64,000 nucleotides of DNA from Seminavis robusta (GCA_903772945.1 CAICTM010000122.1:1-64000); one strand, 5' to 3'. Shown: positions 20,018-30,891, counted from the first letter of the stretch. Notes: a model not told the origin generated them from the sequence alone. Translations and numbers: made by a program.

Positions 20018-22777
20018 CTATAATACTTTAACCTGGACATACTCACACAAGAACCCATGGAATGGAGAGTCACATAAACATTTGCCATCGTCTTGGCAAG
20101 TGCCGTTGTTGTGGCAGCCAACAATCGTGCAATCATGTGTATTTTGACACAAATCGCCAGCGTGAAGGGTATCATTGCAAAAGCAAATCCCAAAGAAACA
20201 GGTCCCTGGTTCCAAACAATCTGCATCCTCTTGACAAGATGGAACCTCGTCACAATTGAATCCCGTAGTCGGCACCTTACATTCACAATGTCCTGATTCC
20301 TGGTTGCATAACCCTCCGTTTAGACAACTGTCCTTTGTGCAATTGTGTTGATGCTCACAAAAAACACCGTGCCTTCCTGGTTCGGAACAGATGCATGTTC
20401 CAGCTGTTGTGTTGCAGGACCCATTGTGACAATCGTCATCCTCGAAACATTTGCCCACGTCAAGGGTTGAATCAACAAGTTGGCATGCAGCACCATAGTA
20501 CGGTGTGTTGCAACTGCATGATCTGTTGTGTTGATTGCACACTCCACCATTGACACAACCAAAGATAGTACAGTCTTGGTAATATTCACACGCAACCCCC
20601 ACAGTAGCAGGGTCCGAACAATCACAGTAGAGCCATGAACTAGAAACATCACAGAATCCTCCATTGAAACATTTTCCCTTCTCATCAACGCAGTAGTGTA
20701 CATCTTCACACAGCTTGCCTTTCCAAGGATCTTCACATCGACACACACCAGAGATGTTGTCACAAACTCCTCTAGCTGAACATGGTGTCTTCTGATCATA
20801 GCACCGTTGAACAATTTCGCAAGTCCCACCACTGTAACCAGGATTGCAATCACATAGGCCGGTCTCTTCAATACACTCTCCTCCAAGGGGATCGCAGAAA
20901 CCGCCATGAATGGGAAGGCATGAGAGGCATGACAAAACTGTATCAATGGGATCGCCGACATCAAAAGAAGTACTGTTCTTGTCTGCAACCACAACTTCGG
21001 ACCATCTCAATCCAACAGGGCTAGGAAGAAACTGTGAAGTTTGGAAGTCCACGGGATCGCTCATGAACTTTGGAATATTATATGTGGCGTGGTGGCCATG
21101 GAATGACCAATTCTGCAGAAAGCTAGCAGTTCTGTTTGGCACATATCCTCCTTCTAGCAACAACTCAATGGAGGACAGCCCAAGGAAGAATTCATTGGTT
21201 ACTGCCCATCTGAATTCAGCAACAATGAAACAAAGAGGATTAGAAATTCGCCAGGCTCGGCTAGAATGAGCAGATCTGATGTCTCACCTGCGACCTGAGA
21301 AGAAAATGATAGATGCTGGGAAATTCCTTTTTGAGTAGTAAACTGGCATGCTGTATACTTTGACGAGCTCTCCAGTTTCGTCCCTTAGCAAATGAAATCG
21401 ATCCCCAACTGTGTAGGTATTGACCAGGACATCATTACCCGATGCCTCGGGAAACGGATCAAACTTTCCATTCAAAATCATTTCAGGACAGACTTTAGTG
21501 AACTCACAATCAAAGCCAAAGGTGGCAGGAGGGCAAATACAAAGCCCTTTTTCACATTTCCCCTGGCAAGCCCGTGAATCGCAGTCTTTGCTGAACATCT
21601 TAAATGATTCAAATGGCTGCAGCCTGGTTAATCTATCCCTGACCAGCCAGTCATTCCAAGGGACGGTAGTCACATCATAAGTGTCGGTGTTCAAAGTCCT
21701 GGCAAAGAAGTCACATGGATCGTTGGTTCCTGAGAACGTCCATGCTTTTTCACGGTCACAGTATGCCAATAGGATTGTCTTGGTGTCTATATCGCGATAG
21801 CTTCTGTGTCCTGCAGTTCGAACATATTCAGACTCAAACAACCCACTGTAAAACGCCAATTCTGTATTAAAGGCATCCCCAAACTGCACAAACAGATAGG
21901 TCGGAAGGTAATACCCATGCAACTGCCGGCCTTTGAGAATGCCATAGCCAATAAACAGGCTGACCAGAGTAGCCATGTAGAGGCCACGCTTCAGTGTGTT
22001 TCCTTTGTCTCGTTTCGGCACGTGAAAGTCTGCCACTTGCCAGGCACGAACTTGGATGGGGTGGGTTACAAACCCCAGCTTGGCCAGTTGGAATCCAGTG
22101 TCATCAATTTCGGCAATAAAATGTAGAGCCGCAAAATTCAACATGCCAGCAACAACGTTGTCGACTTGCATGGTAAGAATAAAATTTGTGGCCAAGAGGA
22201 AAATTCCTGCTATTAGCTGAGCGATACAGGATACGAGCCACGTTGGATAGGTTGCTCCTGGAAATACCTCCATGATGGGAGGGTAGTAGCCATCGTGGAG
22301 TTTTGATACGGCTTCCATTAGATCGGACTGAAAGGCAACCACAATAAAGATAATAACTGCTTGTGCCAAAGTGGTTGGTAGCCCCACCATTGGTGGCAGT
22401 TGAATGGGATTGCTGCCTCCCAGATCAATAATGTCCACCAGCATCAGCACCGTAGTAGATAGCTGTATGGAGTAGACAAAAATAGCATACCAAAATGCCC
22501 GGCTGTTTGGCTCGCACATGAAAAGGAAGGTGAATGTGCTTTCTCCAAAAGGAGTGTGCCACTCGATTGCTTCTTCACTGGGTATGGCATCCGCTTCGAT
22601 GACGCCATCTTTGTGACAGTCCTTGGATTCCGATGCCGGCGATAATTTGTGGATCTCTCTGATTTCGGGAACAGCGTCCTTTGTCACTGATGCTGCCTGA
22701 ATTTCTTCTTCATGTTGCTTTTCGTTGGACGACTTTGGCTGTTCTGGACTCGTGGCATTGCTATCGTCTCCCTCCAT
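20018..22777 (-). CDS. Multi-pass membrane protein with EGF-like repeats, two exons
   Basis: Exon 1 (22777-21288) encodes a cytoplasmic N-terminus, five membrane segments beginning after EWHTPFGESTFTFLFMC, and the first EGF-like module (CEKGLCICPPATFGFDCEF). A 78-nt GT-AG intron (21287-21210) is removed. Exon 2 (21209-20018) continues WAVTNEFFLGLSSIELLLEGG and carries about eight EGF-like modules (for example GGLCNQESGHCECKVPTTGF), ending YVQVKVL. The product is 893 residues. EGF modules bind proteins or calcium outside the cell, so a receptor or adhesion role is likely but unproven. The gene faces its broken paralog tail-to-tail with about 210 bp between stops. Confidence 0.85.
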
Positions 22778-23385
22778 CTTTGTTCGTCTTCGAATTCAGA
22801 ACGTTCAATGGCATGCATGCATGGCGATTTGAAATGTCCAGCTGTTGTGCTGTTGTTGCCACTGCGACCTTGCGCTAGTGCGGGTTCAGAAATTTGGGCC
22901 GTGACGCCGGTGTTCTTTTTCAATTCTCACGGTAAGGATGGGGTTCTGTGGATCCGAATCTGGCACGCTCGCCTCCAGAAGATCTTGGCGCCACGATGGC
23001 CAATGAACCTCCAACAACGGTCACAATGGCCTACAACAGTAGCTATCGAAATCCATCATTGCTAGTAGAAACACCCCCCTGAACGAGCCAGGAGCATCTC
23101 GTCGTGATATCTATCTTGGACAGCAAAGCATTCTCTGTGGAGGGACGAGGATCTACCCGTTTTTAGCATTTTCGAGTTCCCAGCATCACTCAAGGCGCTG
23201 CCGTCAAGGCTCTCTGACCCTATCTATATAGGTGACACTTTGTCATCCTGATTTCCAAGTTCGGCTGATTATCTCGCCTTGACTTATCATATACCCATCC
23301 ATCCAACCAACCAACTTTCGGTTCTGGTCTGATCATTGGAATTATCCATCTGCTCGAGACTCGCCCACATACACTACTCCAGACA
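22778..23385. other. Intergenic between divergent genes
   Basis: No gene is recognised. It probably contains the promoters of the EGF gene (minus) and the p24 gene (plus). Short frames here lack any supporting feature. Confidence 0.4.
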
Positions 23386-24063
23386 ATGCCGACACGACAA
23401 TCCTCCTCTTCATCACCAATACGGTCACTCCTCCAATGGCTGTTTCTACTGTCGTGGTCACTACTACTGTTATCGCAGTCCCACACAATGGTCCAAGCGA
23501 GCAGTTTTATAATGACAGTCCCAGCCAAAGAGGAGGAATGTGTGGTCATGTTTGCTCCCGCACGTTCCAGCATTAATGGCAATTACAACATTCTGGAAGA
23601 TCATTTAAAAGCCGAACAGGTCACCATTATTGTATTGGACGACAATGGCAAGGCATTTTATCGATCCAAATACAATCGAGATCACGGGAGTTTCAGTATC
23701 AAACACTATACCACCGAACGCTTTCAACTCTGCGTCCAGAACCATTTGTTCAATCGACGACGATTCGACAATTTACCCCGCAGCGTGGGCATTAGCATTC
23801 GTGTCGATCCACCCACCAAGGAGGATCTCGATGAAAAAACAAAATCATTAATGGAATACTCCGAAAAGGTATTTTCCGCCGTCAATGATCTCAAGGGACA
23901 TTTCAGTTTTCGAAAGGTACGAGAAACACATCATCGACAAATTGTCGAACGCATCTTTACCGAATTACTCTATTGGACGGTGGGCGAAGCCATTTTTGTC
24001 GTGCTGTTGGCCGTTGGTGGGGTACTCTATCTACAACACGCCATTAGCAAAACTATACTATAG
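23386..24063 (+). CDS. p24/TMED (emp24/GP25L) family cargo receptor
   Basis: The 225-residue protein has a signal sequence (LLQWLFLLSWSLLLLSQSH), then a GOLD domain with the paired cysteines expected in the family (EEECVVMFAP; ERFQLCVQNH). A coiled-coil stretch (EKVFSAVNDLKGHFSFRKVR) and a single C-terminal membrane segment (LYWTVGEAIFVVLLAVGGVLYL) follow. p24 proteins cycle between ER and Golgi and help load GPI-anchored cargo into COPII/COPI vesicles. The cytosolic tail LQHAISKTIL is short and lacks the usual FF and KKxx sorting signals, which is atypical. An in-frame Met at residue 35 is a possible alternative start, but the upstream signal peptide favours 23386. Confidence 0.85.
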   Translation: MPTRQSSSSSPIRSLLQWLFLLSWSLLLLSQSHTMVQASSFIMTVPAKEEECVVMFAPARSSINGNYNILEDHLKAEQVTIIVLDDNGKAFYRSKYNRDHGSFSIKHYTTERFQLCVQNHLFNRRRFDNLPRSVGISIRVDPPTKEDLDEKTKSLMEYSEKVFSAVNDLKGHFSFRKVRETHHRQIVERIFTELLYWTVGEAIFVVLLAVGGVLYLQHAISKTIL

Positions 24064-24472
24064 CTATCTATAGCTAGGTCTGGTTATTGCTTACGACAGC
24101 TAGCTAGCCAACTCAATAATGTAAACAGCCCAGCTATCCTAGCTAGAGCATGCAAATAGGGTGCAAGCAACAGACATTAGAGCTCGAGAGAGACACCAGC
24201 TTCTGGTGGACTGACTGGGATGTAGCCTAGCTGGAAAATTCAAATACTATTGTAGCGACTTTCCCAGCTTTCAACCATGGTTCAAACCTCGAGTCTCAAC
24301 TAACCCGCTGGGAGTACGTACATGTAATGGGTCGACCCATTGAGTCCAACCTTCTACTCCGATGCAGAGATGGTGACCAAAACCAGACGTAGACTGTTTT
24401 CTACTTGGGACGACAGCGTATCATGCCACAGCAGAGCGACCAAAGCTTTTTGCTACCTACCTCTAGAGCTAG
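24064..24472. other. Intergenic between convergent genes
   Basis: No gene is recognised; several TAGCTAGC words are present. Confidence 0.4.
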
Positions 24473-25291
24473 CTAATTGAAGGTTTCCGGTCGTTTCTTT
24501 TCCCATTCTTGAATGGCAGGAACCTCTCCCAATGCTCTCACACATTCTGCCAATCTGGGACAATCGTCCACATAGGCTTGCTGCACGCGGTCAGTCTCTC
24601 CATCAAAGAAACTGGCAACTGACCCAGTCACCACCGAAGGTTTGGGTGTGGCAAGCAGATGATAAATGGCAACATCTGCCAGAGTGGGACTTGGTCCTCC
24701 CAAACACCATGGACTTCTACTATCGCTTGAATTGTCCGTTGCCACCACTGCCTTTTCGAGTCTTTGGCAGTGCTCCCACAGAGATTTTGGCTGATCACGG
24801 TCGTCATCATTTCCCCCAGTGGCAGAGAACCAAGCTGCCTTGCCATTTTTGTCTCTCCTAGCTCGAAACCAAGCCGCCCTCACATCGCGGCAGTTCTCGT
24901 AAATGGCATCCATCTTGGCTTGCTCCAGAACATCTCGTCCCGCCAGTCCGTGTTGAGTCGCCACAAACTTGGCAATAGAATGCGATTGACCCAAAGTCTC
25001 CATCACTACAGTCTTGTTACTATTGTTGTTATTGTCACGACCCACAATTTGCAACAAGGGAAGTGATCCCATGTTGATGTCAAAAGCACCCGTCGAGGCA
25101 TCTCGCCGAAACTCTTTGCCAGGAGAAAAACCGTGGGATGCCAGTGAAATGGGGTATCGGACGTCCTCCCAAGGAACACCACTCAAGGACAGTGTCAATC
25201 GGCAAACCTCGCCGGCTCCTCGAATGTTAAAGTACACAAATCTGTAGTACGATGAAGACAAGAGGGTATTGGCAGCTGCTGAAGAAGCCAT
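24473..25291 (-). CDS. Glutathione S-transferase-like protein
   Basis: The 272-residue protein starts at MASSAAANTLLSSS (25291); 23 more codons are open upstream but read as leader. An N-terminal thioredoxin-like domain begins YYRFVYFNIRGAGEVCRLTL, with the catalytic-type Tyr and a sigma/alpha-like arrangement. The glutathione-binding acidic-Ser element is METLGQSHSIAKFVA, equivalent to the ESxAI motif. The helical C-terminal domain contains PSPTLADVAIYHLLA, matching the family's folding Asp motif. Residues of low complexity (NNNNSNK; GGNDDDRDQ) interrupt both domains. It probably conjugates glutathione to electrophiles in the cytosol; the substrate is unknown. Confidence 0.8.
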   Translation of the reverse strand: MASSAAANTLLSSSYYRFVYFNIRGAGEVCRLTLSLSGVPWEDVRYPISLASHGFSPGKEFRRDASTGAFDINMGSLPLLQIVGRDNNNNSNKTVVMETLGQSHSIAKFVATQHGLAGRDVLEQAKMDAIYENCRDVRAAWFRARRDKNGKAAWFSATGGNDDDRDQPKSLWEHCQRLEKAVVATDNSSDSRSPWCLGGPSPTLADVAIYHLLATPKPSVVTGSVASFFDGETDRVQQAYVDDCPRLAECVRALGEVPAIQEWEKKRPETFN

Positions 25292-25360
25292 TGTGTTGCA
25301 TTCTAGAATCTGACGTTTTGTGAGTGAGAAAAATGAGGCTTGAAAAAATCCGGGAAACAA

Positions 25361-26407
25361 AATTGTGAGAATGGTGAAAATTTGAATTGTGAGGAATCGA
25401 AACTTAAAAATTTGATTTTGCGAGAAATATTAGAAATCACGAAAATTGGAATTGTGAGAAATCGAGAAATCAATTGTGAGAAATCGGGAAATTGGGAATT
25501 GTGAGAAGTCCAGGGAAGTACAGTCTGCCCTCTCTACATGTAATATATATAAGGGGGGAAGGTGGATCTCAGTAAATATAACAGTGACACTAAATATAGT
25601 ACGTTCTGGAGGCTAGCCACTAGTGAAAAACGAATGGATAGAGCCGAACGGCGCCGTTTGAATCGGCGCCGTTCATGTTGGTCTAGGTCGGATTGGATCC
25701 TTTGGTATGGTTTGTGTGAAATTGTTTGGCAGCTCACCTGAATTGTTTTTGTCTCGTCAAAACCATCCTTCGAAAAATGCACGTAAACAACCAGGGCTTG
25801 GGCTGGCACCGACGAGACAGCCTCGGAGAGGTGCGTGCAGAGATACCGCAGAGGTACCCAGGAATGACACCTCCATTGGATCGATATCGGCATTTGACAT
25901 GCTGTCTCGGTCAAATTGAAACGGTTGGAATGGATTGTACGACGTTGTTGGGCTGCTCGAAAGAATTGTTCCTTCATTCACGGATATCCGGGACTGGGGG
26001 GGACCTCGAGATTTAATAATTATAACAGCGAGCAATAAATACAAGATTATAATTATTACAGCGGGCAGACTGTATGGTATGGGGGGCGCAAGGCTACCAC
26101 ATACATACATGTACAGCAACAACCTTAGTTATAAAGGACCAACAAGAGGATCAAAGTGCTTGAATTTGCGGGATCCACAGAGACATCAATGAGTGGCTTT
26201 TAAAACAAGGTGCAATGCAGAGCTGTGTCTTGATATAACACCAGTTGGGAATAGGAATATTACTAGCTAGTTGCTTTGTTGGGGTTGACCGTAGCACACC
26301 ATTGCAAAAGTATAGTTGTTCTCTAGAATAGAAGTTGGATTGATGGCTGCCTACTTTTAAAATAGCTACGGTGGATTCTACAAATATGGTTACCGGTACC
26401 TGGCTAG
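25361..26407. other. Intergenic with degenerate repeat and hairpin
   Basis: At 25370-25510 a GAATTGTGAGAAATCG-like word recurs several times head-to-tail with small changes, close upstream of the GST gene. An 11-bp perfect hairpin is at 25646-25674. The remaining frames look spurious. Confidence 0.5.
25646..25674. repeat. Perfect 11-bp GC-rich hairpin
   Basis: GAACGGCGCCG and CGGCGCCGTTC are exact inverted repeats around a 7-base loop (TTTGAAT). No known RNA or terminator is recognised. Confidence 0.75.
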
Positions 26408-27826
26408 CTAGTGGCTGGTGGATGGATCCCACCGTTTCAGTATAATGGATGCATTGGTTCCCCCAAATCCAAAGCTGTTGCTCATGGCAAACTCCATATC
26501 CTTCACTCTGGCACTGCTTCCCCTGACGTGCTGAAATCCATGCAATGGCTCTTCCGCTTCATCATCAATGTTCTCTAGGTTGCAAGTTGGTGGAATTTCC
26601 TGGTGAACCAATGCCAAGACGGTAAAGGCGGCCTCAATGGCCCCCGCTGCACCGAGCAAGTGGCCCGTGGCTCCCTTGGTACTACTGACGAACAAGGGAT
26701 GTTGTTGTCGTGTGGTTGCTGCTTTGGAAAATATTCGATCAATGCATTTGGCTTCAATTTCATCTCCTTTGGGAGTGGAAGTGGCATGGGCATTGACATA
26801 TCCAACGCGGGACAACAATTCTTCCATTGATTCCAATGATTCCATGCCGTGAGCTGCCTGAGTGAGTGCCATTTGCATGGCTCGTCCTGCCCCCAATCCA
26901 TCCGGATGCGGAGCCGTCACATGAAAGGCATCTCCCGTGAGGCCATAACCGCACAATTCGGCCAAAATGGGAGCTTGTCGTGCCTTGGCATGTTCGAGTT
27001 CCTCCAATACCAACACGGCGGCTCCCTCTCCCATGACAAATCCATCCCGCTGTTGATCAAACGGACGCGAGGATTGGGTCGGCTCTTGTGTAAAATTGGT
27101 CGACAATGCCTTGAGACGAGTGAATCCGGCCAGACTCAGTGGATCGATACATGCTTCGGCTCCACCCGCCACAATAATGTCGGCATTGTTGTATTGAATA
27201 CATCTAGCAGCATCTCCCAGGGCATGAGTGCCTGCAGCACAGGCTGTCGATACGGCATGATTGGGACCTCTCAAACCAAATTCAAGCGAAACTCTGCCAG
27301 CTGCTGTATTGGCCAAGACTTTGGGGACAAAATGAGGACTCAACCGTCTTAAGCCTCGGGTTTCGACCATGCGGGCCGCTTCCACAATTTCACGGACTCC
27401 CGACATGCCACTTCCTATACAAACGCCAATTCGATCGGGATCCATGGAGGGAATGAGAGATGTTGTCGTGTCCTTGTCGCCGTCAGATGATGATTGTAGT
27501 AGTAATTCTGCTTGTTCCAAGGCTTCCCTGGCAGCTCGCAGTGCCATTTGGACAAACCGAGGTGTTCGAGTATCATGGGTCAAATAATCATCATCACCAC
27601 ATTGAACCGGTGCTGCTACCTGACAAGGCAAGGCACGAGCCGCCTGTAATTCTCGCTCCAACTGCTCTTCGGGCAAACTTTGGCATAGCAAGGCATGTTC
27701 CAGTGTCGTTACTCCAGGCTCGGTGTTGTCCAATGCTCGCTTCCACGATTCTGTCAATGTGTTGCCCACAGGAGTGATGGCTCCCATACCCGTCACAACC
27801 ACTCGGCGTAGTGGTACCAAGGACAT
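26408..27826 (-). CDS. 3-oxoacyl-[ACP] synthase II (KAS II/FabF, OXSM type)
   Basis: The 472-residue protein has the full KAS II fold. The catalytic triad is visible: Cys in VSTACAAGTHALGDA, His in VNAHATSTPKGD, and His in TKGATGHLLGAAGAIEAAF. A conserved C-terminal SNSFGFGGTNASI is also present. It condenses malonyl-ACP with acyl-ACP in type II fatty-acid synthesis. The protein starts MSLVPLRRVVVTGMGAITPV with no long plastid presequence. Compact N-termini like this are typical of mitochondrial OXSM-type enzymes, which supply octanoate for lipoic acid; location is therefore inferred. It has two insertions relative to bacterial FabF (around residues 55-80 and 105-120). Single exon; start at the first Met. 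Confidence 0.9.
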   Translation of the reverse strand: MSLVPLRRVVVTGMGAITPVGNTLTESWKRALDNTEPGVTTLEHALLCQSLPEEQLERELQAARALPCQVAAPVQCGDDDYLTHDTRTPRFVQMALRAAREALEQAELLLQSSSDGDKDTTTSLIPSMDPDRIGVCIGSGMSGVREIVEAARMVETRGLRRLSPHFVPKVLANTAAGRVSLEFGLRGPNHAVSTACAAGTHALGDAARCIQYNNADIIVAGGAEACIDPLSLAGFTRLKALSTNFTQEPTQSSRPFDQQRDGFVMGEGAAVLVLEELEHAKARQAPILAELCGYGLTGDAFHVTAPHPDGLGAGRAMQMALTQAAHGMESLESMEELLSRVGYVNAHATSTPKGDEIEAKCIDRIFSKAATTRQQHPLFVSSTKGATGHLLGAAGAIEAAFTVLALVHQEIPPTCNLENIDDEAEEPLHGFQHVRGSSARVKDMEFAMSNSFGFGGTNASIILKRWDPSTSH

Positions 27827-28898
27827 GGTCTAAAGGAATGGATAAAGTCAACTGTATTGCAATGCTCAGCTTTGGTTTGGGGCCTTCTGGATCCAAAATC
27901 TTTTTCTTGCGTTCTGCGTTTTGCGTTTTGCATGGTTTTGGCCGTTGGTCCTGGAGTGTGTTGGAGGGTTAAAGGCTAAATTCATATGCCCCCTGGGTCG
28001 TCTCCGTTTCCATAAATCTTTTATTACCAACACCTGAAACAGTATTCGCGCGCTCCGCGCGCTCATCCCTTTCTTGCTTCGCCCCGAAACAGCTCCCTCG
28101 CTCATTCATGCGAAACTTGTGTGAAAAGCGAGGCGACTTTCATGTGCATGTACATGCGTTGACTGTATCCCGTCAATACAATACTAGTCAAATACGTAGA
28201 CTTCTACAGAGGCCTCTAAGTATTGCACGCCGGGTATAATTCAAACCTCTGCCCCCAACAGTACCCTTACCCCTAAAGCAAGTCGTCTCCGGGAGACGAA
28301 ATACAGCTCTAACCTTAGTTCACGGACACACTTCTCGAAGAGCTTCTGGAAGCTGAACTGCGACTGGAAAAAAGTGTTCCCCTCAAGGAAGGGGATGGGT
28401 GTCACACTTTCCGTCTCCAACTGGAAGACTACTTTGGAAATCAGGTAGTTGCGGTAAATAAAGTTTTCTATACAAACATTAGAAGTAATTTTAACCCTAA
28501 ACTTACCTCAACTATCTGTTTCAAACTGTCTTCTTGTAAAACTGATCGTAAAACTCGGTGCTGGGGGCATTCATGCTTCACTTCCTGGCTCTCGATTGAT
28601 GTACGTATGCGATGTGGCATCGTGGCATGGGGAATACAAAAAAGGAGTTGCCAAGATAGATAGAGCGCAGAGGTTCCTGATGCCGCTGGTACCGGTAGCA
28701 GCTGCGGTGGTGTTGTGCTACATGTACGTACAGCAGCTCGTACAGCATGCTTGGTTTTGGGTGGGAGGATTTGGCGAGCGGGCTATTTCGATCACAAAAA
28801 TGAAGCAAGTCTTCTTTTGCACAAGCAAGAGCAAAAGCACCCAGCTAAACCACAAAAGTGGCCACTCACAACAAAAACCAACACCAAAAGACGAAACT
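27827..28898. other. Intergenic, 1.07 kb
   Basis: This is the upstream region of the KAS gene (minus) and of the gene at 28899 (plus). It contains a GC-rich imperfect palindrome GCGCGCTCCGCGCGC near 28049. No RNA gene is recognised. The frame upstream of 28899 stays open to 28596, but its composition looks non-coding. Confidence 0.4.
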
Positions 28899-29315
28899 AT
28901 GTTGCACTGGATCAAGGACCGAAGAGCCAAGAGAAACGCCAAGACTAAGAATAAGAAGAACAGCAGCACCAGGACAGTAGAAGACCCAGCAAAGGAAATA
29001 ATCCAAAAGCCAGTTCCAGGTATGGATCCAACGGATTCTACCTCCAGCGTCGCCTCCTCCAATGGTACGCCTCGCCAGGTCCAAAAGCCTCCAAAGAGAG
29101 TCTCTTCTCTGGACAACCGTCGATCGGACCATTCTCGACGAATGTCTCTTACGGACAGAGACTTTGATTCCCTCCTTGTGCGATCCCGTGGCTGGGTCTT
29201 TGATCCTGCTGATGGCAAGTCCAGGCCCCACCATGATCGACAGCACAATCGAGCCATGGCGGGAAACGAATATGACAAGTATGTCTTTGCACCCAAACAG
29301 CCTATCATGGGCTAG
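28899..29315 (+). CDS. Unrecognised small basic protein, family member 1
   Basis: The 138-residue protein from MLHWIKDRRAKRNAK has a basic N-terminus, a Ser/Thr/Pro-rich middle (DSTSSVASSNGTPRQ) and a conserved C-terminal block: DFDSLLVRSRGWVFDPADG, then HDRQHNRAM and EYDKYVFAPKQP. A paralog at 35441 shares the start (MLxWIK) and almost all of the C-terminal block while the middle has diverged. Selection therefore acts on both ends. No membrane segment, signal peptide or known domain is present. The RKVSS/KRVSS and RRMSL sites look like basophilic kinase targets. An earlier start at 28596 is possible but would add sequence not shared with the paralog. Confidence 0.65.
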   Translation: MLHWIKDRRAKRNAKTKNKKNSSTRTVEDPAKEIIQKPVPGMDPTDSTSSVASSNGTPRQVQKPPKRVSSLDNRRSDHSRRMSLTDRDFDSLLVRSRGWVFDPADGKSRPHHDRQHNRAMAGNEYDKYVFAPKQPIMG

Positions 29316-29744
29316 AAGTAAGTAACGGGTGAAAAGCAATGGTTGATACGGACCCAAGACCACAAGGAGATGAGGGGGTGGTCTAGCTACTGGTCCCACT
29401 TTTGCTGCCTTCTCTGGGCGGGGCGGCAAGACATACACGCTGCATCGAGCTCAGCAATAGTTGTACACGTACGGTAAATAAATGTAAATTGAGCTAATTA
29501 GACGGAGTTGAATTCTTGATTTCTTGCTTCTTGCATTTGATGGCTAGCTAGCTACAACTCCTCACTAATCTGAAGAGTGGCGTGATATCGCTCGTACTAG
29601 CTAGTGGTTTGCTCGGCGCCAAGCAACAAGCCTCAAAAACCAGCATTTGGTTGCGTTGGAAGAAATAGGTTCTTGTGACAACTACCGGGGCAAGCTGCTT
29701 GCTTGGAAGGGGGATGACATTTCAACGGGGATCGTCGTTCAGCG

Positions 29745-29810
29745 ACTGGCGTCAAAGGCTGGAAAAGAATCAAGCAACATAAGTTGCAAGCAAAGCAACA
29801 TAAACTATTG
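29745..29810. repeat. Diverged direct repeat, left copy
   Basis: AAGTTGCAAGCAAAGCAACA followed by TAAACT here resembles AAGTTGCAATCAAAGCAACA followed by TAAACT at about 31063-31088, with more scattered similarity for about 100 bp beyond each. The copies bracket the plastid-targeted gene. Confidence 0.55.
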
Positions 29811-29937
29811 AGAAGGGGGGTTTGAGCAGGGAGGTTATCTACGGAAGCGAATTGCTGCCAGCTATGGAGTTCGCCTTTGGTGGCACTTCATCGCGACATC
29901 ATGTTGCACCTCCTTCAGATTGATTTGATTCGATTTG

Positions 29938-29964
29938 ATTCGATTCGATTCAATCGAATCGAAT
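29938..29964. repeat. Perfect 13-bp palindrome from an ATTCG microsatellite
   Basis: ATTCGATTCGATT and AATCGAATCGAAT flank a single C. It sits at the end of a GATTT/GATTC microsatellite run and about 205 bp before the plastid-targeted gene. Confidence 0.85.
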
Positions 29965-30168
29965 GATGCACATTTCTGGTTTGAATTCTTGACGCCACCA
30001 CGCACTTGATGGGGGGGAAAGGATCCTGCCCTGGATCCAAATGGCCATGCACAAGGGCACCAACACGAGACCATGAGACCATCAACGTCAAGAGCCCCAC
30101 TATGCAACAGGAGCGCTGCTGATAATACTCTAGCTACCTACAGAAGCAGGTAACTAAGAATCTCAATT

Positions 30169-30891
30169 ATGATCGCCAAGATTGCCTTCTTCGCTGCCCT
30201 CTGTGCCGTTTCACAATTGGATTCGGCGCTGGCTTTTGCTCCTGTGGTTGTCCCCACCAAGACATCGACATCCACAGAGCTACGGGCACGTTGTGAAGCC
30301 GCACAGCAAGCATGTGGAATTGCAGCCGCTGCTATGATCGCTTTGGGCGCCTTCCATGTGGATGCGGCCCATGCAGCTCCAACTGCAATTACACTGGAAG
30401 CTCCCCAGGCTAGCAGCATCCTGGTTTCGGCCTCGATGGAATTTGTCGACATTGGCTTGCCATCTTATCGCGCCGCTCTAGACGCACCCGTCAATACCAA
30501 CCTCAGTGGAGGTGGGAAAATTGAAACTGGAGAATCGGCCGATGTGGTGGTGGCTGCCGCTAGCTCTGAAAAGGCGTAAGTGCCGGTCGGCTGCTCCAAC
30601 TAGAGGAGCCCTTTTTGCTACTTTGGCGTTGCTCTCGTTCTTCGTCACTTGCCACCAAGCCACCAGTTGATTTTGCTCACCGTCTTTTTACATTATTTTG
30701 GCTGATTTCCTCACTGAAATTATTTCTACCCTCATCTACGGATACATAATAAATGTCATCGCAGTCCTGCCGTGGACAAGGCTGCAGCTGCAGCCTCTGC
30801 AGCAGACGCCAAGGCTGCAGCCAAAGCGGCCGCCAAAGCAGCTAGGGAACAACAAATTGCGGCAGCAGAAGCGGCCGCGGCGGCGAAGTAA
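30169..30891 (+). CDS. Plastid (probably thylakoid-lumen) targeted Ala-rich protein, two exons
   Basis: Exon 1 (30169-30575) begins with an ER signal peptide MIAKIAFFAALCAVSQ and the plastid cleavage motif SALA|FAP. A second hydrophobic domain, AAAAMIALGAFHVDAAHA, follows and ends AHA|A, as in lumenal precursors; no twin arginine is seen. The mature part contains MEFVDIGLPSYRAALDAPV. A 189-nt GT-AG intron (30576-30764) is removed. Exon 2 (30765-30891) restores frame and adds an Ala/Lys-rich helix-forming tail (APAVDKAAAASAADAKAAAK) ending AAAAAK. The product is 177 residues. No enzyme domain is recognised; an extrinsic photosystem or lumen structural role is only a guess. Without the intron the protein would end at EKA. 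Confidence 0.75.

Larger units (their letters stand above)
29316..30168. other. Intergenic with dispersed repeats
   Basis: No gene is recognised. It holds one copy of a GTTATCTACGGAAGC-containing dispersed repeat (29814-29850), the left member of a diverged direct repeat (about 29745-29810), and a perfect ATTCGATTCGATT palindrome at 29938-29964. Confidence 0.5.

Noticed and set aside
27866-28105. 79-codon minus frame rich in Arg/Ser
   Set aside because: No motif, starts and ends inside low-complexity GC palindromes, and lies in the KAS upstream region.
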